A DNA stretch of 64,000 bases from Actinomadura luzonensis (lineage in GTDB: Bacteria; Actinomycetota; Actinomycetes; Streptosporangiales; Streptosporangiaceae). Positions 25,966-33,931 of the stretch are shown piece by piece. Under the pieces are notes generated by a model. The model did no database searches. It had not been told where the DNA came from and was given only the letters and a program-made list of their open reading frames with translations. Within the stretch, counting starts at the first letter, position 1, and the number at the start of each line of letters is the position of its first letter. The stretch is from assembly GCF_022664455.2 (NCBI RefSeq), contig NZ_JAKRKC020000001.1, forward strand, positions 5,895,001-5,959,000, in the 5' to 3' direction. Position numbers and translations under genes: made by a program.

Positions 25966-26155
25966 TGAGGCGCTGGTTCCGGTGCGGGCGGGGTCCGGCA
26001 TGCGTCCTCGGGCGCTGGTCCGGTCGCAGCGGGTGGTCGGGCGGCGTGGGCCGGGCGGTCCCGGTCAGAGGCGCGTGGCACGGCGGTGTGAGGTCGCCGG
26101 ATGGTACCGGAGGGTGTGCTCGGCGGAGCGGTCGTGCCGGTGGCGGCGCGCGGGG

Positions 26156-26187
26156 GGCCGGTGGCGCGGGTGGCCGGTGGCGCGGGT
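26156..26187. repeat. 16-bp tandem repeat, 2 copies, next to a stop codon
   Basis: GGCCGGTGGCGCGGGT occurs twice exactly and ends 4 bp from the stop codon (26191-26193) of the small minus-strand gene. Confidence 0.95.
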
Positions 26188-26190
26188 GGG

Positions 26191-26319
26191 TCAGTCCCAG
26201 TGGGGTGGTTTGTTGTCCAGGTAGAAGTCGTCCGGGTTGTCGTCGGGGAGGTCGTCGCCCCAACCGAGGTCCAGGTCGTCCGCCGTCTGCTCGGGGTAGA
26301 AATCTGACACGGCTCCCAT
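26191..26319 (-). CDS. Small conserved acidic protein (42 residues), unknown function
   Basis: A 42-residue protein beginning MGAVSDFYPEQTADDLDLGW and ending DNKPPHWD. It is strongly acidic, with tyrosine/tryptophan anchors. The pattern EQTADD, GWG and a terminal PPHWD resembles a small protein I associate with Streptomyces and relatives; this is from memory of the family, and no function is known to me. It is divergent from the STAND/TPR gene (start 26432), 112 bp away. Confidence 0.72.
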   Translation of the reverse strand: MGAVSDFYPEQTADDLDLGWGDDLPDDNPDDFYLDNKPPHWD

Positions 26320-26431
26320 GCTACCGAGACGTACAAAGCAACACCGCGCGTGTCCCCAGGTCCGGGGACACGCGGCAGGCACGGCGGTACGATGCCAGGG
26401 CAGGTGTCGCCTATCCCCCGTGAGGCTGCGC

Positions 26432-28546
26432 ATGGCCACCCCTTCAGGTTGGCGGCGAGAGGGCAATCTCCCGGCGGAGCTCACCAGCTTCGTCGGGCGC
26501 ACGCGTCTGCTCGCCAACCTCAAACGACACCTCAACGAGTCGAGGCTGGTGACCGTCACGGGCATCGGCGGCGTCGGCAAGTCCCGCACCGTGCTGCGGC
26601 TGGCGCACCAGGTTCGTTCGCAGTTCCCCGACGGCGTCTGGTTCGCCGACCTGGCCCGGCTGCAGGACGCGGGCATGGTCAAGCACACGATCTCCTCGGC
26701 GCTGCGCATCGCCGACCAGTCCTCGCGGGCTGAGTCGGAGTCGTTGTCGGAGTGGGTGGGCGAGCGCGACATGCTGCTCATCATCGACACCTGCGAGCAC
26801 GTCGTGCAGGGCTGCGCGGAGCTGGTGCACGAGCTGCTGGAGGCCGCGCCCAACCTGAAGGTGCTGGCCACCAGCCGGCAGTCGCTGCACCTGCCGTACG
26901 AGCACGTGGTGCCCGTCCCGCCGTTGCAGGTGCCGGGCGACGACCCGGCGGAGAACTACTTCACCAACGAGTCCGTGCAGCTCTTCGCCGCCCGCGCCGG
27001 CGCGAGCGTCCCCGACTTCCAGCTCGACGAGAGCAGCATCGGCACGGTGGCCGAGCTGTGCCGGCGGCTCGACGGCATCCCGCTCGCGATCGAGCTGGCG
27101 GCGGTGCGGCTGCGGGCGTTGTCGGTCGACCAGATCCTGGGGCTGCTGACCGACCGGTTCAGCCTGCTGGCCGGGGCCAGCCGCACGGCGCTGCCGCGCC
27201 ACCAGACGCTGCGCGCGGCCATCGGCTGGAGCCACGAGTTGTGCGAGCCGGCCGAGCGGCTGCTGTGGGCGCGGCTGTCGGTGTTCGCGGGCGACTTCGA
27301 GCTGGACGCGGCCCGCTTCGTCTGCTCCGACGGCCGGCTGCCGTCCGAGGACATCACCGACCTGGTCACCGGCCTGGTGGAGAAGTCGATCCTGCTGATC
27401 AGGAGCAACCACGCCGGCGTCCGCTACAAGCTGATCGACACCCTGGCCGAGTACGGCGACGAGTGGCTGGACAAGCTCGGCCAGCGCGAGCAGATGCGCC
27501 AGCGGCATCTGGAGTACTACCTGAGCCTGGCCCAGCGCAGCGAGGACGCCTGGTCGGGGCCGCGGCAGATCTACTGGTTCGTGCGGATGCGCCAGGAGCA
27601 CGACAACGTGCGGGTGGCGCTGGAGCACGCGCTGAAGACGCCGGACAAGGAGATCCTGGCGCTGACGTTGTTGTCGTCGTTGTGGTTCATGTGGGTGTGC
27701 TGCGGTTTCGCCCGGGAGGGGCGGCTGTACCTGGAGCGGGCGCTGGAGGCCAACCCCGAGGTCAGCAAGGAGCGCTGCAAGGCGCTGTGGGTGTTGTCGT
27801 ACGTCAAGAGCGCCCAGGGCGACAGCGCGGGCGCGCAGGCCGCGGCGGAGAAGTGCAGCACCGAGGCGGTGCGGGTGGGCGACTCGCGGGCGGTGATCCT
27901 GGCCTCGAAGATGCAGGGCACGGCCGCGCTGCTGCAGGGCGACCTGCAGAAGGCGAGCGCGCTGCTCGGCGTGGCGATCGAGTTCAACACCGACAACAAG
28001 GAGCTCAACCCGGGCCTGCTGCCCGCGATCGTCGAGCTGTCGCTGGTGTTGTCGTCGCAGGGCGAGCTGTACGAGGCCGAGTCGTTGCTGCAGGACTGCC
28101 TGCAGGTGTGCCGGGAACGCGGCGAGCTGTGGGTCAGCTCGCACGCCCAGTGGGCGCTGGCGGGCACCCGGCTGGCCACCGGCCGGGCCGACGAGGCGCT
28201 GCAGAACGCCCGGGAGGCGCTGCGCATCAAGCGGCACTTCCACGACACGCTCGGCATGCTGCTGGCGCTGGAGACGGCCGCGCGGATCTTCGCCGCGCGG
28301 GGCGACACCTCCACGGCCGCGGAGCTGCTGGGCGCGTTGCAGCAGAACTGGAAGACGGCCGGGCTGCCGCAGCTCGGCGCGCCGTGGATGACCGGGAACC
28401 ACGACTCCTGCGTGCGCGAGTGCAAGCGCAAGCTGGGCGAGCTCGCCTACAAGGACGCCTTCGAGGAGGGCGCGCGGCGGGATCTCGAAGAGGCGTCCGC
28501 GCTCGCGCTGGGCGAGCTGGACGCCCCTGGCGAGAGCCGGCCTTAG
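26432..28546 (+). CDS. STAND ATPase with TPR-like repeats (AfsR/LuxR-regulator-like, no DNA-binding domain)
   Basis: 704 residues. NB-ARC-type ATPase: FVGRTRLL, Walker A GIGGVGKS (about 44-51), Walker B LLIIDTCEH (about 115-123), a sensor ATSRQSL and GIPLAIELAA. The second half (about 370-680) is helical with TPR-like repeats. Proteins of this shape normally carry an N- or C-terminal HTH; here none is seen, so it is a signalling scaffold or a partner regulator rather than a DNA-binding one. It is tail-to-tail with the terpene synthase gene, the stops overlapping. The ATG 26432 starts just before the conserved LPAELTSFVGR. Confidence 0.88.
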   Translation: MATPSGWRREGNLPAELTSFVGRTRLLANLKRHLNESRLVTVTGIGGVGKSRTVLRLAHQVRSQFPDGVWFADLARLQDAGMVKHTISSALRIADQSSRAESESLSEWVGERDMLLIIDTCEHVVQGCAELVHELLEAAPNLKVLATSRQSLHLPYEHVVPVPPLQVPGDDPAENYFTNESVQLFAARAGASVPDFQLDESSIGTVAELCRRLDGIPLAIELAAVRLRALSVDQILGLLTDRFSLLAGASRTALPRHQTLRAAIGWSHELCEPAERLLWARLSVFAGDFELDAARFVCSDGRLPSEDITDLVTGLVEKSILLIRSNHAGVRYKLIDTLAEYGDEWLDKLGQREQMRQRHLEYYLSLAQRSEDAWSGPRQIYWFVRMRQEHDNVRVALEHALKTPDKEILALTLLSSLWFMWVCCGFAREGRLYLERALEANPEVSKERCKALWVLSYVKSAQGDSAGAQAAAEKCSTEAVRVGDSRAVILASKMQGTAALLQGDLQKASALLGVAIEFNTDNKELNPGLLPAIVELSLVLSSQGELYEAESLLQDCLQVCRERGELWVSSHAQWALAGTRLATGRADEALQNAREALRIKRHFHDTLGMLLALETAARIFAARGDTSTAAELLGALQQNWKTAGLPQLGAPWMTGNHDSCVRECKRKLGELAYKDAFEEGARRDLEEASALALGELDAPGESRP

Positions 28547-29544
28547 ACCGCTTGCGGCCAGCGGGTGTCGTCCGGCCAGGCGCCGATGTAGCGCGCGCTG
28601 CCGAGCGAGAACTCGATGTGCCCGCGGACCCAGTGTTCGAGGCCGCGCACGTACTTGCGGATGGGGAGGGTGGCCCAGCGGTCGAGGGCCGTGCGCCGGT
28701 CGAGGAAGGCGGCGACCGCGTGGTTGTGCATCCGGGAGACCTCGAGCAGGGCTTCCTGGACGGTGAGCGACTTGTGTGTGGCCAGTACGGTGACGAGGTT
28801 GTGCCGGGCTTTGTCGTTGCCGCGCTCCTTGGCGTAGGACAACAGGTCGTTGTCCCACCCGATCAGGTCGCAGGCCAGGTCGGACAGCATGCGCACGTCG
28901 GGGTGGTGCCACTCCTCGGCTTCGAGCCGGTAGCCGCCGCCCGCGTCGATGAGGGCGAAGCAGGTGTAGGTGGCGCCGGTGATGCGGCGCATGAGGATGT
29001 AGTCCTCGGGGGTGGGGATCAGGTCGACCTCGCGGTTGGCGGCCTCCCAGATCTGGGCGAACAGGTACTCCTTGACCGTGGTGCGCCAGCGGTCCACCTG
29101 GGCGGGGGTGGCCAGCGCGGAGATGCGGTGGAGGAGCTCCTTGAGTGCGAGGCCGAAGGGGTCGCTCGCGTCCGGCTCACGGCGTCCGTCGAGGATCTCC
29201 AGGAGGGGCGGGAGGGCTCGGGCCAGCGCCGAGGCGCGGTGTCCCATCAGCTCGCCCTCGCAGAAGGCGTCGTCGAACGCGAACAGCCAGTTGTACCAGT
29301 CGTTGATCAGCCGGAGGCTGTCGCGCGGCACGGTGGGGTTGGTCCGGGCCGCGAGCATGCCGATCTTGGAGCGCCGGAAGTGCTCGATCGTAGCGGCGCC
29401 CTTGAGCATTTTTGAGGCGGCCAGCCAGGCGTGACTCTCCACGTCGATCTCCGAGGCATGCTCGTTGATCTCGTTGGGGAACGGGCATGGCAGGGGAGGG
29501 ATGTGGAGCGGTCGCCTACTGAAGGAGTGCGCAGAAGTAGCCAC
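28543..29544 (-). CDS. Class I terpene synthase, bacterial type
   Basis: 333 residues with the bacterial terpene cyclase marks: PPLPCPFPNEINEHA at the N terminus, the acidic motif DDAFCE (91-96; a DDxxxE variant of DDxxD), the NSE triad NDLLSYAKE (Asn232, Ser236, Glu240) and the C-terminal Arg-Tyr pair (318-319). It would ionise a prenyl diphosphate with Mg2+ and cyclise it. The chain length of the substrate (geranyl, farnesyl or geranylgeranyl diphosphate) cannot be read. There is no P450, methyltransferase or prenyltransferase beside it. The start is a GTG at 29544. Confidence 0.93.
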   Translation of the reverse strand: MATSAHSFSRRPLHIPPLPCPFPNEINEHASEIDVESHAWLAASKMLKGAATIEHFRRSKIGMLAARTNPTVPRDSLRLINDWYNWLFAFDDAFCEGELMGHRASALARALPPLLEILDGRREPDASDPFGLALKELLHRISALATPAQVDRWRTTVKEYLFAQIWEAANREVDLIPTPEDYILMRRITGATYTCFALIDAGGGYRLEAEEWHHPDVRMLSDLACDLIGWDNDLLSYAKERGNDKARHNLVTVLATHKSLTVQEALLEVSRMHNHAVAAFLDRRTALDRWATLPIRKYVRGLEHWVRGHIEFSLGSARYIGAWPDDTRWPQAV

Positions 29545-30150
29545 GCCCTAAGCATGACTTTGGACTGCTCGAAAGGCCACACTCGACAAGTTCGATGCCT
29601 TTAATGCTTATTTCACACTATGAATCCCGTTGTATGAACGGTCGGATAAACTGGTCAATCACGTACATGCCGCCCTCGCCGGTGCGGAAGGCGTACCGGC
29701 GGCGGGTTGCGCTGCGCCCCCGGATGGAGGCCCTGACCACGGGCGGGCTCCGCCGTGACGACCGCGCCCGCGAGCGGTGTCCGGGCGTGATCGCCGGGCT
29801 TGCGCGCGGTGTCGCCAGGTGTGACAAGCGGGCGTGCCGACCTGGCGTGACCGTAATAAGCCGCCGGGATCAGGTAAGTGTCACCTTTGCCGTCGGCGCG
29901 GCGGGGCGGCCGGGCGAGGCGGCCGGTCGCGGTGACCGGGTGAGCCGGCCGGGCGGGGTGGCCGCGGCCGGCTGGGCCGGCGTTCGCGTTGACCGGTTGG
30001 TGGCGGTGCCCGCCGTGTCCAGCGAGGACGACCTCCCGCAGCGGGTCCGCGTCACTTCGGCGCATTGTGCCTCGATAGGGTGCCGTGCACGGAATCGTTC
30101 TGACCCGCCATAGGTTCTGGAAAGAGTACCTACGGAAAGGCTGTCCAACC
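29545..30150. other. 606-bp gap without a supported gene
   Basis: The first 110 bp are AT-rich for this genome and probably hold the terpene synthase promoter on the minus strand. From about 29660 the DNA is GC-rich. Short open frames exist on both strands, but none has a recognisable domain or a convincing ribosome site. Confidence 0.6.
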
Positions 30151-31059
30151 GTGTTCGACCCGAAGGATCTCTACAAGCTCGCAGATGAGCCGCCCGAGCT
30201 GCACGATCCGGTGTTGCTGTACCACTTCGACGGCTTCGTCGACGCGGGAGGCGCCGGACGGCTGGCGCTGGGCCACCTGCTGGCCGAGCTGGAGCACCGG
30301 GTCGTGGCGACGTTCGACGTGGACCGGCTGCTCGACTACCGGTCCCGCCGGCCCATCATGACCTTCGACACCGACCGCTGGGTGGAGTGCGAGAGCCCTG
30401 AGCTGGCGGTGTACCTGTTGAAGGACGCGACGGGGACACCGTTCCTGCTGATGCAGGGGCCCGAGCCCGACCGGGAGTGGGAGTTGTTCACCGGCGCGGT
30501 GCGCACGCTGGTGGAGCGGCTCGGGGTGAGCAAGCTGGTGACCGTGCACGGCATCCCCATGGCCGTGCCGCACACCCGCCCGCTGGGGGTCACCATGCAC
30601 GCCAGCCGTCCTGAGCTGATCAACGCGCAGACCAGCGCGTTCGGACGGGTGCAGGTGCCGGGCAGCGCCGCGGCGATGATCGAGCTGCGGCTCGGCGCTC
30701 TGGGGCACGACGCGCTGGGGTACGCGGTGCACGTGCCGCACTACCTGTCGCAGGCGGAGTACCCGACCGCCGCGGTGACGGCACTGGAGGCCGTGACGCG
30801 CGGCACGGGACTGATCTTCCCCATGGACGCGCTGCGGGAGGCCGCCCAGCGCACGACGTCCGAGATCGAGGAGCAGATCCGCGCCTCCACCGAGCTGTCG
30901 ACCGCGATCACCGGGCTTGAGCAGCAGTACGACGCGTTCGCGGCGGGCGCGGAGCGGGAGAACCTGATCGCGGAGTCGACGCCGATGCCGACGGGTGACG
31001 AGCTGGCCGCCCAGTTCGAGCGTTTCCTCGCCGAGCGCGACGACCCGCCGGCCTCCTAG
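30151..31059 (+). CDS. PAC2 family protein
   Basis: A 302-residue protein of the PAC2 (proteasome-assembly-chaperone-2-like) family common in actinobacteria: LLYHFDGFVDAGGAG near the N terminus, a central VTVHGIPMAVPHTRP (about residues 128-142), and VPHYLSQAEYPTAAV. It ends in a charged coiled region. Actinobacteria with 20S proteasomes often carry such genes, but a role in proteasome assembly is unproven. The GTG 30151 follows GGAAAGG. Confidence 0.87.
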   Translation: MFDPKDLYKLADEPPELHDPVLLYHFDGFVDAGGAGRLALGHLLAELEHRVVATFDVDRLLDYRSRRPIMTFDTDRWVECESPELAVYLLKDATGTPFLLMQGPEPDREWELFTGAVRTLVERLGVSKLVTVHGIPMAVPHTRPLGVTMHASRPELINAQTSAFGRVQVPGSAAAMIELRLGALGHDALGYAVHVPHYLSQAEYPTAAVTALEAVTRGTGLIFPMDALREAAQRTTSEIEEQIRASTELSTAITGLEQQYDAFAAGAERENLIAESTPMPTGDELAAQFERFLAERDDPPAS

Positions 31060-31126
31060 CCGGGCCCGGCCGCCCCGCCGGGGCGCGTCCGGCAAGGCGG
31101 CGAGGGGGTTTCGGTAGCCTGGCCGG

Positions 31127-32170
31127 ATGAGTGAGATCAGGGTCGGGCTGGTCGGTTACGGCGTCGCGGGCGCGTTCTTCCACGCGCCGCTCATCCACGC
31201 CACCCCGGGGCTGCGCCTGGCCGCCGTCGTCACCCGCGACCCGGCGCGGCAGTCCGAGGTGGCCGGCCGCTACGGCGCGCAGGGCGTCGCCGACGTGCGC
31301 GAGCTGTGGGAGCGCAGCGACCTCGTCGTGGTCGCCTCGCCGAACCGCACGCACGTCGCCACCGCCGCCGCGGCCCTGGAGCGGGGGCTGCCGGTCGTCG
31401 TGGACAAGCCGCTGGCCGGCACCGCCGCGGAGGGGCGCGAGCTGGTGCGGCTGGCCAAGGAGCGCGGGGTGATGCTGACCGTGTTCCAGAACCGGCGCTG
31501 GGACGGCGACTTCCTGACCGTGCGGCGGCTGGCCACGGAGGGCGCGCTCGGCGAGATCCGCCGCTTCGAGTCGCGGTTCGAGCGGTGGCGGCCGGTGCCC
31601 AAGGGCGGCTGGCGGGAGAGCGGCGGGCCCGAGGAGGTCGGCGGGCTGCTGTACGACCTCGGCAGCCACCTGGTGGACCAGGCGCTCCAGCTGCTCGGGC
31701 CGGTGCGGGACGTGTACGGCGAGAGCGACGTCCGGCGGGAGGGGGTGGGCGCCGACGACGACACGTTCGTGGCGCTGACCCACGAGAGCGGGGCGCGCTC
31801 GCATCTGTGGGCCAGCTCGGTCGCGGCCCGGCTCGGGCCCCGGCTGCGGGTGCTGGGCTCGGCCGCCGCGTACGTCAAGCACGGCATGGACGTGCAGGAG
31901 GAGCGGCTGCGGGCCGGCGTCGCGCCCGGTTCGCCGGGGTTCGGCGAGGACGAGGAGGAGCGCTGGGGCGAGCTCGGCGCCGGCGACGAGCACCGGCGCG
32001 TGCGCACCGAGCCGGGCGCCTACCTCGACTTCTACCGGGGCGTGGCGGCGGCGCTGCGCGAGGGCGCGCCGCCGCCGGTGGACCCGGAGAGCGCGGTGGA
32101 CGTGCTCACGGTGCTGGAGGCGGCCCGGCTGTCGGCCGCCCAGCGCATCGTGGTCCACCTGACCGGCTGA
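31127..32170 (+). CDS. Gfo/Idh/MocA-family oxidoreductase
   Basis: 347 residues. N-terminal Rossmann domain with VGLVGYGVAGAFFHAPLI, VVVASPNRTHV and the EKP-type motif VVDKPLAGT (about residues 89-97); the C-terminal alpha/beta domain has YDLGSHLVDQAL (about 178-189), which places the catalytic His. These NAD(P)-dependent enzymes act on sugars, inositols or related polyols; which one is not visible. It stands alone, followed by a convergent phosphatase gene 13 bp away. Confidence 0.92.
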   Translation: MSEIRVGLVGYGVAGAFFHAPLIHATPGLRLAAVVTRDPARQSEVAGRYGAQGVADVRELWERSDLVVVASPNRTHVATAAAALERGLPVVVDKPLAGTAAEGRELVRLAKERGVMLTVFQNRRWDGDFLTVRRLATEGALGEIRRFESRFERWRPVPKGGWRESGGPEEVGGLLYDLGSHLVDQALQLLGPVRDVYGESDVRREGVGADDDTFVALTHESGARSHLWASSVAARLGPRLRVLGSAAAYVKHGMDVQEERLRAGVAPGSPGFGEDEEERWGELGAGDEHRRVRTEPGAYLDFYRGVAAALREGAPPPVDPESAVDVLTVLEAARLSAAQRIVVHLTG

Positions 32171-32183
32171 CCCCAGGCGGGCG

Positions 32184-32990
32184 TCAGTCGCGGAGGCGGG
32201 CCCGCAGGGCGGCCGTGTCGGCGTCGGTCCAGCCGTGGTGCGCCAGCCAGCCCATCGGGCCGCCGTACCGCTCGTCCAGCACCTGGAGGAACTGCTCGAT
32301 GTAGCCGGCGCGGGGCCGGTGGTCGTCGGCGGGGCGGGAGTCGAGGTCGCCGCGGTAGGTCTCGCTCGCGCGCAGCCGCGCGAGGATCAGCTCCAGCCGC
32401 TCCCCCGTCGCCACGTAGTCGGCGACGATGGCCTCGCGCGTGACGCCGGCCACCTCCAGCGCCAGCGCCGACAGCACGCCGGTGCGGTCCTTGCCGGCCG
32501 CGCAGTGCACCAGCGCGGCCCCGTCGTCCAGCGCCATCGCGCGCAGCGCCTCGACCACCGCCGTGGGCCGGTCGCGCAGGTAGCCGAAGTAGATGCCGGT
32601 GACGCGCAGCTCGTCGTCCAGCGTGCGGTCCACCCAGGGCAGCACCTTGTCGGCGTCGATGCCTCCGGGAGCCGTGTCGGCCTCGACGTCGGTGTGCCGG
32701 CCGCCCTCGGCGAACAGCGTCAGATGGTGGTGCCGCACCTCCGGCACCCGGGTCAGCGGGCCGGGACCTTCCAGCACGACCTCGGCGGTGGAGCGGAGGT
32801 CCACCACGTGCCGCAGCTTCAGCTCGCCGACCAGCCGGTCGATGTCGTGGGGCGTCAGCCCCTGCAGGTTGTCGGACCGGAAGATCCGGCCGCGCAGCGT
32901 GACCGCGCCGTCACGGGTAGGGAGCCCGCCCAGGTCACGCACGTTGACCGCGCCCTGAAGATCGATCCACCTCGTCATTTCGCTCATCAT
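32184..32990 (-). CDS. Tyrosine/serine protein phosphatase (PtpB-like)
   Basis: 268 residues. The catalytic P-loop is HCAAGKDRTGV (about residues 157-167; Cys and Arg of CX5R), and the N-terminal NVRDLGG with the later IFRSDNLQGL is typical for the Y_phosphatase3/PtpB family, which dephosphorylates phosphotyrosine, phosphoserine or phosphoinositides. No signal peptide is seen. It is divergent from the membrane protein at 33053. Confidence 0.92.
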   Translation of the reverse strand: MMSEMTRWIDLQGAVNVRDLGGLPTRDGAVTLRGRIFRSDNLQGLTPHDIDRLVGELKLRHVVDLRSTAEVVLEGPGPLTRVPEVRHHHLTLFAEGGRHTDVEADTAPGGIDADKVLPWVDRTLDDELRVTGIYFGYLRDRPTAVVEALRAMALDDGAALVHCAAGKDRTGVLSALALEVAGVTREAIVADYVATGERLELILARLRASETYRGDLDSRPADDHRPRAGYIEQFLQVLDERYGGPMGWLAHHGWTDADTAALRARLRD

Positions 32991-33052
32991 CTTCGACCCT
33001 ATATGTCCATCAAATATGAGCGAATCCGAGCTTCATAACGCAGCATGAACAT

Positions 33053-33931
33053 ATGGATCCACGAGCTCTGCCTCCACGGCTGGTGATCGATCCCTCGCTG
33101 CCCCCGGAGATCTCGGTAGAGCTGCGGTCGAGCCCGCACATCCTCCGCATGGCTCGGACCGGCAAGCGCATGGACACGACGTTCAACCCGGCGCTGCTGT
33201 TCGTCCTGCCCGGCTTCTTCATGGTGATCGGCGTGGTGTTCGCGGTCCCGGCCGCCATCGTGGTGGCCATCGGCATCGGGCTGATCACGCTGTTCCGGTG
33301 GATGGCGCTGGACGGTTCGTACCGCACCACGAGACGACGGCTGCGCCTGGCCTACGCGCACGCCGACCGCTACATCCTGCCCGAGGACCTGGACTATCCC
33401 TGCCAGCAGCTCCTGCGGCGGGCGCAGAACGCGGTCGAGGTCATCCTCAACTCCAAGGTGAACCGCGCGGGCCTGATCGACACCATCGACAACCAGGTGA
33501 CGCTGCCCGAGGAGGTCTGGCAGATCGCGCAGCGGCTGCGCAAGCTGTCGGCCATGCACGCCGAGCACGGCAAGATCGTGCCGAGGGAGCTGCCGCCCGG
33601 CATGGAGGAGGCGTTCCGGCCTTACTCCAACGCCCTGGACGCCGCCTGGACGTCGCTGGCCCAGCGCGTACGACATCTGGAGAAGTACGCCAAACAGGTG
33701 ATCAAGACCGACAAGGTCTACCAGACGCACCGGCGGCTGGAGGCGCTGGCCGCCCGGACGCCCGAGTACCAGCGGCTGATCGCCGAGACCGTCCGCGACG
33801 AGCTGGCCCACCAGCACATCAGGGAGCTGGCCGACCAGGCGGCGCACGCCCGCAAGCTGTTCGAGGAGAGCATCACCCAGGCCAGGCAGGCGGCGGGCGC
33901 GTTGCTGCGCACCCCACTGACCAGGGACTAG
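33053..33931 (+). CDS. Membrane-anchored helical protein, unknown function
   Basis: 292 residues. A single hydrophobic hairpin (about residues 48-80, FVLPGFFMVIGVVFAVPAAI and on) is followed by about 200 residues of charged, mostly helical sequence (RRLRLAYAHADRY to the end), with heptad-like stretches. I do not recognise the family. Its stop codon overlaps the stop of the STAND/TPR gene on the other strand (shared CTAG at 33928-33931), which also carries N-terminal membrane helices. Confidence 0.72.
   Translation: MDPRALPPRLVIDPSLPPEISVELRSSPHILRMARTGKRMDTTFNPALLFVLPGFFMVIGVVFAVPAAIVVAIGIGLITLFRWMALDGSYRTTRRRLRLAYAHADRYILPEDLDYPCQQLLRRAQNAVEVILNSKVNRAGLIDTIDNQVTLPEEVWQIAQRLRKLSAMHAEHGKIVPRELPPGMEEAFRPYSNALDAAWTSLAQRVRHLEKYAKQVIKTDKVYQTHRRLEALAARTPEYQRLIAETVRDELAHQHIRELADQAAHARKLFEESITQARQAAGALLRTPLTRD

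Noticed and set aside
25763..26336. Several overlapping open frames in the repeat-rich gap
   Set aside because: Compositions are Arg/Pro/Thr-biased in every frame, as expected for non-coding GC-rich DNA.
28543..29544. Terpene biosynthetic gene cluster
   Set aside because: Neighbours are a STAND protein and a PAC2 protein; no prenyltransferase or tailoring enzyme nearby, so only a single cyclase gene is supported.
29595..30113. A 172-codon plus-strand frame between the terpene synthase and PAC2 genes
   Set aside because: Starts in AT-rich DNA without a ribosome site, has no domain and mixed composition.
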